DNA of 64,000 nt from Dysosmobacter segnis (GCF_014297285.1 NZ_JACOQI010000005.1:62001-126000), one strand, 5' to 3'; positions 1-9,400 are shown, counted from the first letter of the stretch. A program made the numbers and translations. The notes: a model not told the origin generated them from the letters alone.

Positions 1-1
1 G

Positions 2-736
2 AACTTCCAGTATGTTTTCACTCCTGAATGGAGTGTAATCGATACCCTGCCGTCCTCCATTTTCCAGGGTATTCCCGGGCTGGATATGTCCATGCGGCTT
101 GAGCGATATTATCGTGTTAATATGACGCCGTACTTCATTTCTGAGCGTACCCCCAGCGAAAGTCGAGAAGATCTCTGGGAACTACTTGAAGCAGTTGGTC
201 TGGATTACTATGATCGCTTTGAGTGGCTGCTCCGGACGGATATGCGCTGTGGTACCGATAACCTGATCGTTGAGCGGGCGGAAGTCGCTCGTACTATCAC
301 ATTTGAATCGATCAACAGCCTGCCGCCCGATCTCCAGCCAGCCGACCTTGTTTCGATTCAGGGATTTCAAAGTATCGCGAAGACCAGCCGCCAGCTCAGA
401 AAGATTCTCCTTCAGATTTTGAGGAGTGGCGCTCATATCTGGGATGAAACAGACTCGCACCAGCTCTCTGAAGAGGAGTGCAGTCTGCTACTAAACCTGC
501 TCATGGTTCAGGAATCGATGGAAGCGAAGCAGAATAAGCAGCGTCACCAGGAAGGTGTCGCACAGGCAAAGAACAACGGAAAATACGCTGGTCGGAAGAA
601 GATTGTGGTCGATCCAAATCTGTTCCGCCAAATCGCCGAGGATTTCCGCAACCATAAAGTAACGGAAGTAGAAGCCATGCATCGCACCGGTATCCGTTCG
701 AGATCAACATTCTACAGGCGCCTGAAAGAGATATAG
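2..736 (+). CDS. Resolvase-like protein, 5' end cut by the window
   Basis: The frame is open from the first base, so the start is outside the window. The last 50 residues (from a GRKKI motif) read as the helix-turn-helix DNA-binding domain of resolvase/invertase serine recombinases, with the typical S-R-STFYRRLKE recognition helix at the C-terminus. The stretch just before it (QRHQEGVAQAKNNGKYAGRKK) resembles the linker of such resolvases. The upstream 190 residues do not show the usual catalytic-domain motifs, so the catalytic part is missing, diverged or further upstream. It could be a resolvase or only a regulator that borrowed the HTH domain. A hairpin follows the stop codon. Confidence 0.6.
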   Translation, partial: NFQYVFTPEWSVIDTLPSSIFQGIPGLDMSMRLERYYRVNMTPYFISERTPSESREDLWELLEAVGLDYYDRFEWLLRTDMRCGTDNLIVERAEVARTITFESINSLPPDLQPADLVSIQGFQSIAKTSRQLRKILLQILRSGAHIWDETDSHQLSEEECSLLLNLLMVQESMEAKQNKQRHQEGVAQAKNNGKYAGRKKIVVDPNLFRQIAEDFRNHKVTEVEAMHRTGIRSRSTFYRRLKEI

Positions 737-747
737 ACTAAGAAACG

Positions 748-782
748 AGAGGGTTCCCGCACATTGCTGCAGGAATCCTCTC
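748..782. terminator. Hairpin between convergent genes
   Basis: GAGAGGGTTCC pairs imperfectly with GGAATCCTCTC. It lies between the resolvase-like gene (+) and the next gene (-), which converge here, so it may stop transcription from both sides. Confidence 0.5.
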
Positions 783-787
783 TATAG

Positions 788-1210
788 TTAATACAATGTC
801 CACCAGTAGTCAAAAAGGCGCCGATAGTAGTTCCCCTTTCTGGGCAGATCCTGACAGTTCCGGAACTTTCGGCTGGTTTCCTGTTTCATCCACCGCTGGC
901 AATTACTGTTCTTGGGATACTTGATGTACTTCCCTGAATGGAGCAGCGTGTTACCCTCAAAGCCGTAATCGATATAACCGGCATGAGGCACATACCTTCT
1001 TGTGACAATGCGCATGAGCGCGTCATTCTTGCGGATGCGCATTTCTCTTCGATACGCAGAGCCAGTTCGTCTGGATGGTTGCCTGGTAGCTGACTCAGTC
1101 AGCAAATTCTCGATCTTCTTGTTTAACTCGATTTCGGTCATAGGCTTTACCGTTTGGCACAGTTCTTGTGATGGGACAAATACCATACCAGCTACCGCGC
1201 TGCTTCGCAT
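788..1210 (-). CDS. Small basic protein of unknown function
   Basis: 140 aa, rich in Arg and Lys and ending in an aromatic FDYWWTLY tail. The start at 1210 is preceded by AAAGGAG at good spacing and overlaps the end of the upstream gene by 19 bases, so the two are probably translated together. I do not recognise a family with certainty; small basic proteins with a similar aromatic tail are common on clostridial phages and conjugative elements. There are no membrane segments or signal peptide. It is probably an accessory of the element. Confidence 0.6.
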   Translation of the reverse strand: MRSSAVAGMVFVPSQELCQTVKPMTEIELNKKIENLLTESATRQPSRRTGSAYRREMRIRKNDALMRIVTRRYVPHAGYIDYGFEGNTLLHSGKYIKYPKNSNCQRWMKQETSRKFRNCQDLPRKGNYYRRLFDYWWTLY

Positions 1211-1605
1211 GTTGCTCCTTTTGCGCTTTCTTGCTCTGCTTCTTGAGTGGTATCATCTGTTTCATTGGTGAGAACACCTCCATTGTCTCGAACGGTTTGG
1301 ACTTTCTTTTTGAGATCCGCGCAGAATGTAAGGTAGTCAGGATACCCGAACAGGAGCATCTTGTTGGGCAATTCACGGATCGCTGCCAGGAAAGCATCGA
1401 CATCACGCTTGCGGCACTTGCACATGATGACGCGATAGGGAGCATCCGGGCACACGAACTCAGGGCCGAACCCAACTCTGACCTGATGCTTGATAAAAAG
1501 CTGGTCTGCAAGGTAATCCGCTGTATCGATGATTGCGAAGTAGTTGTGGAAGAATGAGAACTTTTCAATCGTCCAGCAGCAGAATTCATTGTATTCTCGA
1601 CTCAC
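1192..1605 (-). CDS. Hypothetical protein
   Basis: 137 aa starting at GTG (1605), with AAGGAGGT just upstream. The alternative frame over the same bases is Ser-rich with no such site, and is taken as a shadow. The sequence is globular, with a central CKCRKRD motif and an acidic, Gln-rich C-terminus. Family not recognised. It is transcribed divergently from the XRE regulator at 1728, across an intergenic region holding a palindrome, so that regulator may control it. Confidence 0.6.
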   Translation of the reverse strand: MSREYNEFCCWTIEKFSFFHNYFAIIDTADYLADQLFIKHQVRVGFGPEFVCPDAPYRVIMCKCRKRDVDAFLAAIRELPNKMLLFGYPDYLTFCADLKKKVQTVRDNGGVLTNETDDTTQEAEQESAKGATCEAAR

Positions 1606-1653
1606 GATTGGACCTCCTTATGTGACAGTTTCTTTACAAAATCGCGTTTGCTC

Positions 1654-1690
1654 TTGCTTTTTGAAGGTGCTTCCAGTATTCTGGAATACT
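1654..1690 (+). promoter_or_regulatory. Promoter with overlapping palindromic operator
   Basis: TTGCTT (1654-1659), 17 bases, then TATTCT (1677-1682) make a plausible promoter for the XRE gene. The -10 box sits inside the palindrome AGTATTC-TG-GAATACT (1675-1690), which overlaps a second one, TTCCAG-TATT-CTGGAA (1671-1686). A repressor bound here would block RNA polymerase, so autoregulation by the XRE protein is a reasonable inference. Confidence 0.5.
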
Positions 1691-1727
1691 CCCGTTTGGG
1701 AAGACTCTTTAGATGGAGGCGATTGCC

Positions 1728-2075
1728 ATGAACACGAAGCAGTTTCCGGTCATTGATCCGATTGCGACCGGAAAGAACATCATCCGCCTTCGCGTCGAGC
1801 GCGGGATGAGTGTCCGCGACCTGCAGGCTTACTTCGGTTTTGAAGAGCCACAGGCGATCTACAAATGGCAGCAAGGAAAGAGCCTGCCTTCCGTAGATAA
1901 TCTGTATGCTCTCGGTGCGTTGTTTGAAGTACCTATGGAGGACATCCTAGTATCTCGGACATCACAACTGAATCTGATTATTTGTGAGCAGCAGGCCGAA
2001 GCCTGCTGCTCGCCTCTATTTATGGGAGAACTGCTCCGACTATCACGGATACGGCAGAGAGCCAAGATCGCTTAG
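1728..2075 (+). CDS. XRE-family transcriptional regulator
   Basis: 115 aa when started at the ATG at 1728, which has GGAGG at 1715-1719; an ATG 15 bases upstream lacks a site. Residues of about 15-70 form a Cro/CI-type helix-turn-helix (GKNIIRLRVERGMSVRDLQAYFGF...IYKWQQGKSLPSVDNLYALGALF). The C-terminal tail is short, so there is no obvious peptidase or dimerisation domain. It is the only plus-strand gene in the middle of a minus-strand element and faces the small operon at 788-1605. Most likely it controls element maintenance or the lysogeny-like switch and represses its own promoter. Confidence 0.8.
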   Translation: MNTKQFPVIDPIATGKNIIRLRVERGMSVRDLQAYFGFEEPQAIYKWQQGKSLPSVDNLYALGALFEVPMEDILVSRTSQLNLIICEQQAEACCSPLFMGELLRLSRIRQRAKIA

Positions 2076-2095
2076 ACCATTTTTGCCAAGGCCAT

Positions 2096-2320
2096 GCGCT
2101 TACTGGCTCCCTGAGGAGCGAGGGTAGCATGCCTCGACGTATGAACGGCTCAAAGGCCAGCAATATCAAGATAGGAAATCTATCTATATCCAACAGAATA
2201 GGGAGATGTGAGGTGGCAAGGTCGAGATTCGGCGGTAACGTATTCACGATATGGTGAAACAGCGTTGGGCGCTGATGGATAGGAAGACGGTTCGTAGCAT
2301 CCGTTAACGAGACGGATCAT
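2096..2320. ncRNA. Candidate structured non-coding RNA
   Basis: No credible gene occupies 2076-2458, between the convergent XRE gene and the 2459 gene. Instead there are consecutive short hairpins: GCTCC/GGAGC (2106-2119, loop CTGA), AGATAG/CTATCT (2169-2185), TTCAC/GTGAA (2243-2258), CAGCG/CGCTG (2260-2274) and ATCCGT/ACGGAT (2299-2317, loop TAACGAG). An alternative CGAGG/CCTCG stem (2119-2136) overlaps the first. The stretch between them is purine-rich (GGGAGATGTGAGGTGGCAAGG). I cannot assign an Rfam class or a strand; palindromes look the same on both strands. Function unknown. Confidence 0.45.
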
Positions 2321-2458
2321 GTCTTCTTTTGGAGCTCAGAATCAACCGAGCGGATTTTTTAATTTGCAGCACTATAGTTCGTCTGCAACTGAACCGGTCG
2401 CCACGTTCTCTTCTTCTGCCGCATCCGTGATAGTTGGAGCAAAGTCGCAAAGGCTTGG

Positions 2459-3100
2459 TCAGCTCAATGCGGACATATGCGCTTCAAAAGCCTCTGCGAA
2501 AGTCTCGTTCACATCGAACGGAGCTTCATACTCCACCGGGGTGTTAACTAACGCAACATCCAGAGTGGCAGAGGTCTCATCGGACTTCTTGCTCAGATCA
2601 GCGCACATCTTCCGGATCTTATTGCGATCGAAATTGATGGTGGTCACACGCTTGACATCGCAGCGGTAGGAGACCTGATTTCCCTCGTTATTGAACCGAT
2701 AGCCGACTCCCCCGTTAGAGATCAAAACCTCGCCATTGCGCAGGCCGGCCATGTGACGGAGCAGAGTGGCAATCTCCTGGCGCTTCCCATTGAGGCTCAC
2801 TTCACCATCCAGGCCAGCGCCAAGAGGAAGAGATACCTTCGCCTGATGGATTGCGGCGCTCAACTTTTCCCGCTCGTCCAGGAGGAACAGCAGGAACTCT
2901 GCCATCTCGGTGATATTCTCGCTATACTCGGTGGAGGGGGCCTCCATAGTGACCTCATCCTCCGCCTCTGCCATGACCTTGTGGCGGAGATAGGTGTTCT
3001 GCACCTTGGTGATATTGCCGTTGTTGCCGAGGATGCTCTGCGCATCGGTCATCATGGACTGCAGCTTATTCTGAAAGCGGAACGCTTCTTTGAGATTCAT
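2459..3100 (-). CDS. Hypothetical protein of the element
   Basis: 213 aa from the ATG at 3100; an in-frame GTG nine bases upstream overlaps the AAGGAG site and is less likely. The N-terminal half is mostly charged helix (LKEAFRFQNKLQSMMTDAQSIL ...), possibly coiled-coil; the C-terminal half has alternating strands and a KRVTTINFDRNKIRKMCADL segment. No catalytic motif, signal peptide or membrane segment is visible. I do not recognise the family. It ends facing the candidate RNA and follows the NYN-domain gene on the same strand. Confidence 0.55.
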   Translation of the reverse strand: MNLKEAFRFQNKLQSMMTDAQSILGNNGNITKVQNTYLRHKVMAEAEDEVTMEAPSTEYSENITEMAEFLLFLLDEREKLSAAIHQAKVSLPLGAGLDGEVSLNGKRQEIATLLRHMAGLRNGEVLISNGGVGYRFNNEGNQVSYRCDVKRVTTINFDRNKIRKMCADLSKKSDETSATLDVALVNTPVEYEAPFDVNETFAEAFEAHMSALS

Positions 3101-3190
3101 ATCGCTCACTCCTTGTTCTTGTCGTTGATATCATGATAACCTTGTTTTTTGAAGTTGTCATTGAACTGCTGGTTTAATAGCAACAAAATA

Positions 3191-3218
3191 GAACGAGAGG
3201 GTCAAAGCCTCTCGTTCC
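3191..3218 (-). terminator. Terminator after the NYN gene
   Basis: GAACGAGAGG/CCTCTCGTTC stem with a 7-base loop. Read on the minus strand it is followed by TATTTTGTTG, just downstream of the NYN gene stop at 3230. Confidence 0.7.
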
Positions 3219-3229
3219 AATATGCGGGA

Positions 3230-4624
3230 CTATTTTCCAAGCACGATCGTTGCTTCCCCGTTGGGAGAGATATCAACATGCATGGTTTTAATGTACTTGT
3301 CATAAAATTGGTTCTTCTCTGCGGTCGTCATGTCAGCTCTGGTCGCCCTACAGGCCTCATCCAGAATATCTCGAACATTAAGGTGAAATGCCTGGTCGAG
3401 TTTCTGGCGAACCTCGCGAAGTACTGCCGCAACCTTGATATCATTACTGTTACCAGTACAAAAATCGTCGATATAGCAATAAGAAATGCCGGCATTGATC
3501 AACGCATTTTTGATGGTCGGACTGCATTTCTCGCTTTCTACCATCACGAAGAACCGAACCTCAGGCATTGCCGAAATCAGACCCCAATAGTCGGAGTCGC
3601 TGGATACAAGAATGAACGAGTCCACATTGTTCTGATAATACTCACGGCAGGTCCCGGTGGTCAAACGAATGTCAACAAGTGACTTGTTTTCTTTGATGCG
3701 TTCGATCAGGACATGCTCAATTGGAATTTGGGTGAAGCGCTCCAAAATCTTCCACGCCGATGTGGTATGAATATCATCATAGAGGATGATTTTACAAATC
3801 TTATTGAGTAGTGCTTCCTGATTAAGATTGTTCAAGGTTGCGTACAGTTTGTAGGGATCGGAGTTTTCACAATCCACCACAACGACGACGCGCTCACTCT
3901 TGTCCAGGAACTTGTATATACCAGCCTTTGTGAGGTTACCGGCATCAGACACTTTGCTCAAGTCTGTGAAATAATCCTCATTGGCTTCATATAGAAGCGA
4001 AACAAACTTCTTGTCATTGTAGAGGATGTTGCCAGAGTCCATGTAGGACCAATTGATATAGACTTGGTACGGGTACTTATTTTTGTTGGCGTAATAATCT
4101 GCCGCTGCTGCCTTGATGCCCTTCTTGTTGAGGCCATCCGGCATGAGGAAGAGCTTCCGGACATATTCCCACTTCAGCCATAATGGAAACAGCGACTTGC
4201 AGTTGTTAATGCGGTTGCTGATATGCTTATTGATATCTACAATATACTCGGCAGGCAAAGCTCTGGATCTAACAATCGTAATACCATCCTGCAAGAGTTC
4301 GTTCAGGCTATCCTGCGGAACATACTCTGGAAGCGAGTGGAGATTGCACATATCGAAACGCATACGGTTATTGATGGCTTTAAAATTGAGTTCCAAAGCC
4401 GTTCGAATCATGCAGAGGTTGCGCACGATGCGGGCATTCTTGTCTGCGTGTAATTTCTCATACCATTCCATCTTTGGTGGTTCATATTCGTTTTCAAAAA
4501 TGCGCTTTTGGACTCCGATTAAATAAGCCACCTTCGAAACAACAGTATAAGTACTGTTCTCATAGTCAGTATATGCTTTTCTCGGGTTCCGAGTCGCTGT
4601 ATCATCGTATGCCTGGTTATTCAT
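3230..4624 (-). CDS. NYN/PIN-like nuclease-domain protein
   Basis: 464 aa. Residues of about 244-388 match the NYN (PIN-like) fold: a VVVVVDCEN strand with Asp251 and Asn254, a SLVDIRLT segment with Asp318, and ILVSSDSDYW with Asp343 and Asp345, followed by a strand-helix-strand end (YCYIDDF). These acidic residues are those expected to bind metal in NYN ribonucleases. The 240-residue N-terminal region is helical, rich in Asn and Lys, and not recognised; the last 70 residues are also helical. The gene lies among accessory genes, with its own terminator. A role in RNA cleavage is inferred from the domain; whether it defends the element or regulates it cannot be told. Confidence 0.7.
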   Translation of the reverse strand: MNNQAYDDTATRNPRKAYTDYENSTYTVVSKVAYLIGVQKRIFENEYEPPKMEWYEKLHADKNARIVRNLCMIRTALELNFKAINNRMRFDMCNLHSLPEYVPQDSLNELLQDGITIVRSRALPAEYIVDINKHISNRINNCKSLFPLWLKWEYVRKLFLMPDGLNKKGIKAAAADYYANKNKYPYQVYINWSYMDSGNILYNDKKFVSLLYEANEDYFTDLSKVSDAGNLTKAGIYKFLDKSERVVVVVDCENSDPYKLYATLNNLNQEALLNKICKIILYDDIHTTSAWKILERFTQIPIEHVLIERIKENKSLVDIRLTTGTCREYYQNNVDSFILVSSDSDYWGLISAMPEVRFFVMVESEKCSPTIKNALINAGISYCYIDDFCTGNSNDIKVAAVLREVRQKLDQAFHLNVRDILDEACRATRADMTTAEKNQFYDKYIKTMHVDISPNGEATIVLGK

Positions 4625-4733
4625 AAAAGCCCCCTATTCCACGGGTCACGGTACAGCTAAATACTGCAAAAACTGATGTTTTCTTGCGCTTAGAATACCA
4701 TATTCAAGGGCTTCTGTCCATTGGTGCCGACAA

Positions 4734-5342
4734 TTAACTGACCGAGATATTGGTCTGCCCCTCGTTTTCCCATTCAAATAGTGCAGGAAGTGCGCGAGGT
4801 GCGTAGTCACGGGATCGCGTTCCCGCAATTCTGGGAGATGGGTCATTTTCTATGAATCGATCCGGGGCCTGCTCCAGAATATAATCGATCCAAGCGATTG
4901 CATTCTTGCACTTGCGCCGGCGCACACGGGCATCGTGCAGAAGTTTATAGAGTTGGTATCCATGTGAGGCATCCAGGTTATAGAACTCCGCTGCGTGCTC
5001 GATGTCTTCAATCTCCAGCTCCGCCTTCCGCTGGCCGGTCACCAGTGTTTCTCTCTGGCATTGGATGGTGTGAATGAAATCACTGAAATTCTTCAGCCGT
5101 GTCAGGTAGAATTCAGGCGTCAGTAGCTCCAGTTGCAGATCAGGATTTTTGGGATCGGGGTTTGAGATGAAGATAACCTTATACTTCAGGTTTTTCATCG
5201 CCTTTGGCAGCAAAGAGCAGTATTTCTCTGCCGTCTTCTTATTGTTGAATGTATGCGCGCGATCGATATAGGCAGTGGTGATCATCTGATTGTTGCCGAT
5301 AATCTCCACATAGCTTTTTCCATTGCTGATAATCCAGGGCAT
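4734..5342 (-). CDS. Hypothetical protein
   Basis: 202 aa from the ATG at 5342, chosen for AAGGAGG seven bases upstream; the frame stays open upstream but without another site. It starts MPWIISNGKSYVEI and contains a hydrophilic helical middle (residues of about 80-170) and a disordered tail. The family is not recognised. It appears to be the last gene of a small cluster of accessory genes (5904-4734) that share short N-terminal beta-rich openings. Confidence 0.6.
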   Translation of the reverse strand: MPWIISNGKSYVEIIGNNQMITTAYIDRAHTFNNKKTAEKYCSLLPKAMKNLKYKVIFISNPDPKNPDLQLELLTPEFYLTRLKNFSDFIHTIQCQRETLVTGQRKAELEIEDIEHAAEFYNLDASHGYQLYKLLHDARVRRRKCKNAIAWIDYILEQAPDRFIENDPSPRIAGTRSRDYAPRALPALFEWENEGQTNISVS

Positions 5343-5450
5343 ATTTGATCCTCCTTCGTCCGAATAGAAATAGTGGGCACACATGATGGAAATGCCAGTT
5401 CTGGGTGTTTGGTTGAACATGTCCTCCTATGCAATATTGATATAGAGCCA

Positions 5451-5699
5451 TCAGGTGGTTCTAAGGGCGCGTAGGAGTTGTGCACGAGCCACCTGCGCAG
5501 TCTGCTGTTTCACTCCAGCTTTCAAGTATTCAATGGCATCATTCCACTGGAAAAGTGTGTATTCTGCTGCATCAAAAGTCTCAAGAAATGCTGCTAAACG
5601 GGATCGACCGTCAGTGGACAGGAACCGCAGGTAAGAGAGGTATTGTACTTTCATGAAGGTTGCTGCTTCATCAAGTAGACATGGAGTGTGATTGGTCAT
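5451..5699 (-). CDS. Small hypothetical protein
   Basis: 82 aa, mostly helical (LDEAATFMKVQYLSYLRFL...). The start at 5699 has GAGGA eight bases upstream and lies inside the 3' end of the preceding gene (29-base overlap), which suggests translational coupling. No known domain is visible. Confidence 0.5.
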   Translation of the reverse strand: MTNHTPCLLDEAATFMKVQYLSYLRFLSTDGRSRLAAFLETFDAAEYTLFQWNDAIEYLKAGVKQQTAQVARAQLLRALRTT

Positions 5700-5904
5700 A
5701 TCGGAGTTCCTCTTGCAGATGCAACGAGGTCGCACCCTCTTTCTTTTCATTTGTGCCATATAGTTGGGAGGCATCGAAGTGATCGCAGCGAAACATCGTA
5801 CCATCGGACATATAGATTTCCGCTCTGCCATCGGATTCCATCTCCACACGGATAATGTAGCTGGTGTTGACAATCGCGATACCAAGGTTGATAAATCTGC
5901 CCAT
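5671..5904 (-). CDS. Small beta-rich hypothetical protein
   Basis: 77 aa with GGAGGA before the ATG. The first 45 residues read as short beta strands (FINLGIAIVNTSYIIRVE ... AEIYMSDGTMF), a layout like that of the 121-aa product of the next upstream gene, so the two may be distant paralogues. The C-terminal tail is hydrophilic. No function can be assigned. Confidence 0.55.
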   Translation of the reverse strand: MGRFINLGIAIVNTSYIIRVEMESDGRAEIYMSDGTMFRCDHFDASQLYGTNEKKEGATSLHLQEELRYDQSHSMST

Positions 5905-5935
5905 GTTTGATATTCCTCCACTTGTTTTGGAATAG

Positions 5936-5961
5936 AAGGCCGCTGCCGGAGCAGCGGCCTT
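5936..5961 (-). terminator. Terminator after the 5968 gene
   Basis: Perfect AAGGCCGCTGC/GCAGCGGCCTT stem directly downstream of the minus-strand gene ending at 5968; the tail is short (TCTATTCC). Confidence 0.65.
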
Positions 5962-5967
5962 CGTTAT

Positions 5968-6333
5968 TTACTTGGTTGGAACGAATCCGGTAAAACCGGT
6001 ATGGCCTTTATTGGCGATTCGCTCGATGTCTTTGTCCGTTGCAAAGACGAAAGGCTCAATTTTGCCGTCAGACATCAGCATCACAAAAGCGCAGGGGCAG
6101 ATTTCGCTGTCGCCATCATCATCCAGATAGACAGCGCTGACGCCCTGGCAAGGGATGATGGCACGAATGGAGTTGTAGTCATTGACTTCGTCGTGAAGGT
6201 CGATCTCACTGTGGAAGTGCTGACCATCTTTGGTGAGGATGATGCATCCGCCATCTTCCTTGGGAATGATGCGGGCGATCATGTCGCTGTTCAGCAGCTC
6301 ACCTTTGGTACCAATAGGTAAAAACTTGCTCAT
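5968..6333 (-). CDS. Hypothetical protein
   Basis: 121 aa; GAGGAG precedes the ATG at 6333. The sequence is mainly beta with an acidic patch (YLDDDGDSEICPC), and its N-terminal pattern (...LLNSDMIARIIP...GGCIILTKDGQHF) resembles that of the 77-aa protein at 5671-5904. It is soluble with no signal peptide. Function unknown. It lies between two terminators, so it may form its own transcription unit downstream of the adhesin. Confidence 0.55.
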   Translation of the reverse strand: MSKFLPIGTKGELLNSDMIARIIPKEDGGCIILTKDGQHFHSEIDLHDEVNDYNSIRAIIPCQGVSAVYLDDDGDSEICPCAFVMLMSDGKIEPFVFATDKDIERIANKGHTGFTGFVPTK

Positions 6334-6361
6334 GATAATACTCTCCTCATGTTCAAAAGAT

Positions 6362-6389
6362 CAGCCCCGAAGCGTAAGCTCCGGGGCTG
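6362..6389 (-). terminator. Terminator after the adhesin gene
   Basis: CAGCCCCG/CGGGGCTG stem with an inner AGC/GCT pair; the minus-strand tail is ATCTTTTG. It follows the stop of the 1,561-aa adhesin. Confidence 0.7.
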
Positions 6390-6421
6390 GCGGGGGTTAT
6401 AGGAAACGACCTCTCTCGAGA

Positions 6422-9400
6422 TCAATATCCGGTCTTCGGCAGCGGCGTGGTATTGAAGCGACGGACGGTAGTGACCCAGGTGGTCTTTGCCGTCTGCCAC
6501 TCATTGAGATACTGGCCCCCAACATCGGCACGATTGATGATTTGGTAGCCATTGCTCACGGTACCAAGCACCTGCACACGCATGGTAGGCTTCACAACAG
6601 AAGAGAAGCCGCTGGGCACCGTGCCAAACTCGAAGCGGACATCGGTAACATACTCGCCCTGCACGAGCCGCAGCGTAGCGGCATTCAGGCTCAGGGAATA
6701 GTTGTTGGAGGTCAGCAGGTTACTGGCCAAAGTCCGGTAGTCATTGAGATTGGTCTTAAAGGTGACCTTATAGTACAGGCGCGCATTGTAGGTACCCGTG
6801 CTGATGCTGAGCGCACGCGTCGCATCCGTAGGAATGCGATCATGCCAGAAGAAGTGGTTGAGCACGACATTGGAGGTATTGGCAATACCGGAGAAGTCAT
6901 AGCTCATGGTCTGACCGGACTGCACTTCATAGTTGCCGCTCTTCTTGATGGTCACGCCTAGGGTCGCGGGCTTATTGTAGGCGGAGAGTTTGATGATCTG
7001 ACTGGGATACTCGATCTCAGCTTCCATCTTCTCGCCACTCAGCTGATAATACTTCGGTGCGGACACCTCCGTCACGAAGTAGCGGCCAAGAGGCAGGGGG
7101 CCAGAAGCGGCAACGCCACGCGCGTCTGTCACGATATAGCCAACAACCTTGCCAGAGCGGGCCTGCGTGATCTCAAACACAGCGCCTTCCAACGGGGTGC
7201 CAGCAAGCTGACCTGTGACGGTGTTGTCTTCCGAGCTATACTTCCGGATCTGGATCTGACCCGTCACAGCACTATTCTCCCACTCGATCTGTGCGCATTT
7301 ACCACGTTCGACATAGACGGTCTTATACTGCTCATCGCGAATATAGCCATCCGCCGCCTCCAGTTCACGCAGGTAGTACTTTCCGGGTACCAGCTCATCA
7401 TCAATGTAGATGTAGCCGTCCTGATCCGTTGTGTACTCGCCGATCGGGTTCTTCCCAGAATCATAGAGCACGAACTTGACACCATAAATGCCTGCACCAG
7501 TCGCTGCATCGATCTTGTGGATCATGATAGAGGCCATGCGCTGGTTGGTGATCTCTACCGTCGTAGTCTCGCCATCCTTGACGCATGCATTGACGGGCGT
7601 AGTATCGAGTGCGTATCCGTCTTTCGCCTTGCGCTCAACGATGGTATACCAGCCACTCTCTGCGTTGGGGATGCTGATGACGCCGTCGCGGTCGGTGGTA
7701 TAGGTCCCGAGGATTTCACCATTGATTTTGCGAATCTCGAACTTGACACCACCGAGCCGCTCTCCGGTGTCCTCATCGGACTTGATAATCTGCAGGCCGC
7801 CCGCAGGGACGTTATATACGATCAGAGTCTGAAGATCGTCGGGGTTAACAACGATGGTCTGGCTTCTTGTGGCTTCGTCGATGGTGTAGCCAGGGATCGT
7901 TTTCACTTCCGTCACAACAAGTGTGCCGACAATATCTCTGATGAGGATCTCGCCATTTGCGTCAGTCATATAAAGGCCGTTGGAAGAGAGCTTACCGCCC
8001 TCATCTGCCACAAAGCTGCCATCGCTGTAGGTGATGCGGAACTGAACCCCTTCCAGAGGCTTCTTCGTGACGCTATCAAGCTTAATGATTCGAAGCCCAC
8101 CGAGCGGTTGGTTGCGAAATTCCAGCGTAATCATCTCGTTGGATTTGACCTTGACCGTCTGAGGAGTATCATCCAGCAGATAGCCATCCTTGGCGCGCGT
8201 TTCTTTGATGATAAGCGTCGTGCCAGGGGCAATGTCGGTAATGGTGAAGGTACCAGTACTATCGGTAATGAACTTGCCATTGGCATTCCCAATGAAATTG
8301 CCGTCAGAATCGGTCACGAGGAACTCAACATCAGAGATTGGTTCATTCGTTGCAGCGTCCACCTTTTTCACCAAAACGCCACCCTTAGGCTGATTACGGA
8401 ACTCCACCGTGATGACTTCGTTGGACTTAACCTTGACCGTCTGAGGGGTATCGTCCAGGATATAACCATCCTTGGCACGAGTTTCCTTGATGACGAGTGT
8501 GGTGTCGGGAGCAACATCCGTAATGGTAAAAGTACCTGCGCTGTCCGTCACATATTTGCCGTTGGCATTGCCGATGAAGTTTCCATCGGGGTCGGTCACG
8601 AGGAACTCAACATCGGAGATCGGTTCGTTCGTTGCAGCATCGACCTTTCGAACTAGCACGCCGCCCTTGGGCTGGTTGCGGAACTCCAGCGTCATGACAG
8701 AGTTTCGCTTGATCTTGATGCTCTGCGGGGTATCGTCGAGGATATAGCCATCCTTGGCGCGCACCTCTTTTACAATGACCGTCATGCCAGGAGTCAGGCC
8801 GTCAATACGGATAGTACCTGCGCTGTCGGTCACGTAGCGGCCATTCGCCGTACCGATTACACTTCCGTCCGAGTCGGTCACAAGGAACTCCACATCGGAA
8901 ATGGGAGCGCCGGTCACGGCGTCCTTTTTGACGATGAGGAGGGAACCCATCTTATCATTGGCGAAGGTCACGGTGATCACGTCCTGATCCTTGCCAGAGA
9001 GATAAACGGTTTCCGTGGCGTCGGTGATGACGTACCCGTCCGGCGCGGAGATCTCCTCGCAGACATAAGTGCCTGCGGCGAGGCCTGTTAAAATGGCGGT
9101 CCCGTTTTGCGAGGTTTTGATCTCTCCGACCACAGTACCGCCAGTGCCGGAGGTGCCGCCGAGGTAGCGGACGCGGAACCATGCGCCCTCCAACGGCTGG
9201 CCGCTCTCGCTGTCCACCTTGCGGATGATGATGGCGGAAAGGGGCGTGTTCTCGAAGGTCAGGACTTTACTCTCACCACCGGAGATGAAGCATTCCTGTG
9301 TGGCAGGCTCCTTAATGGCATACCCGGACGCCGGCTCCAATTCCGTTACTTTGTACCAGCCATCTTTTACTTCGGGGAGAATGATCTTTCCGCTTGCGTC

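Noticed and set aside
8107-8952. CRISPR-like regular repeats
   Set aside because: The units are 282 bp, in frame and protein-coding; there are no short repeats with unique spacers anywhere in the window.
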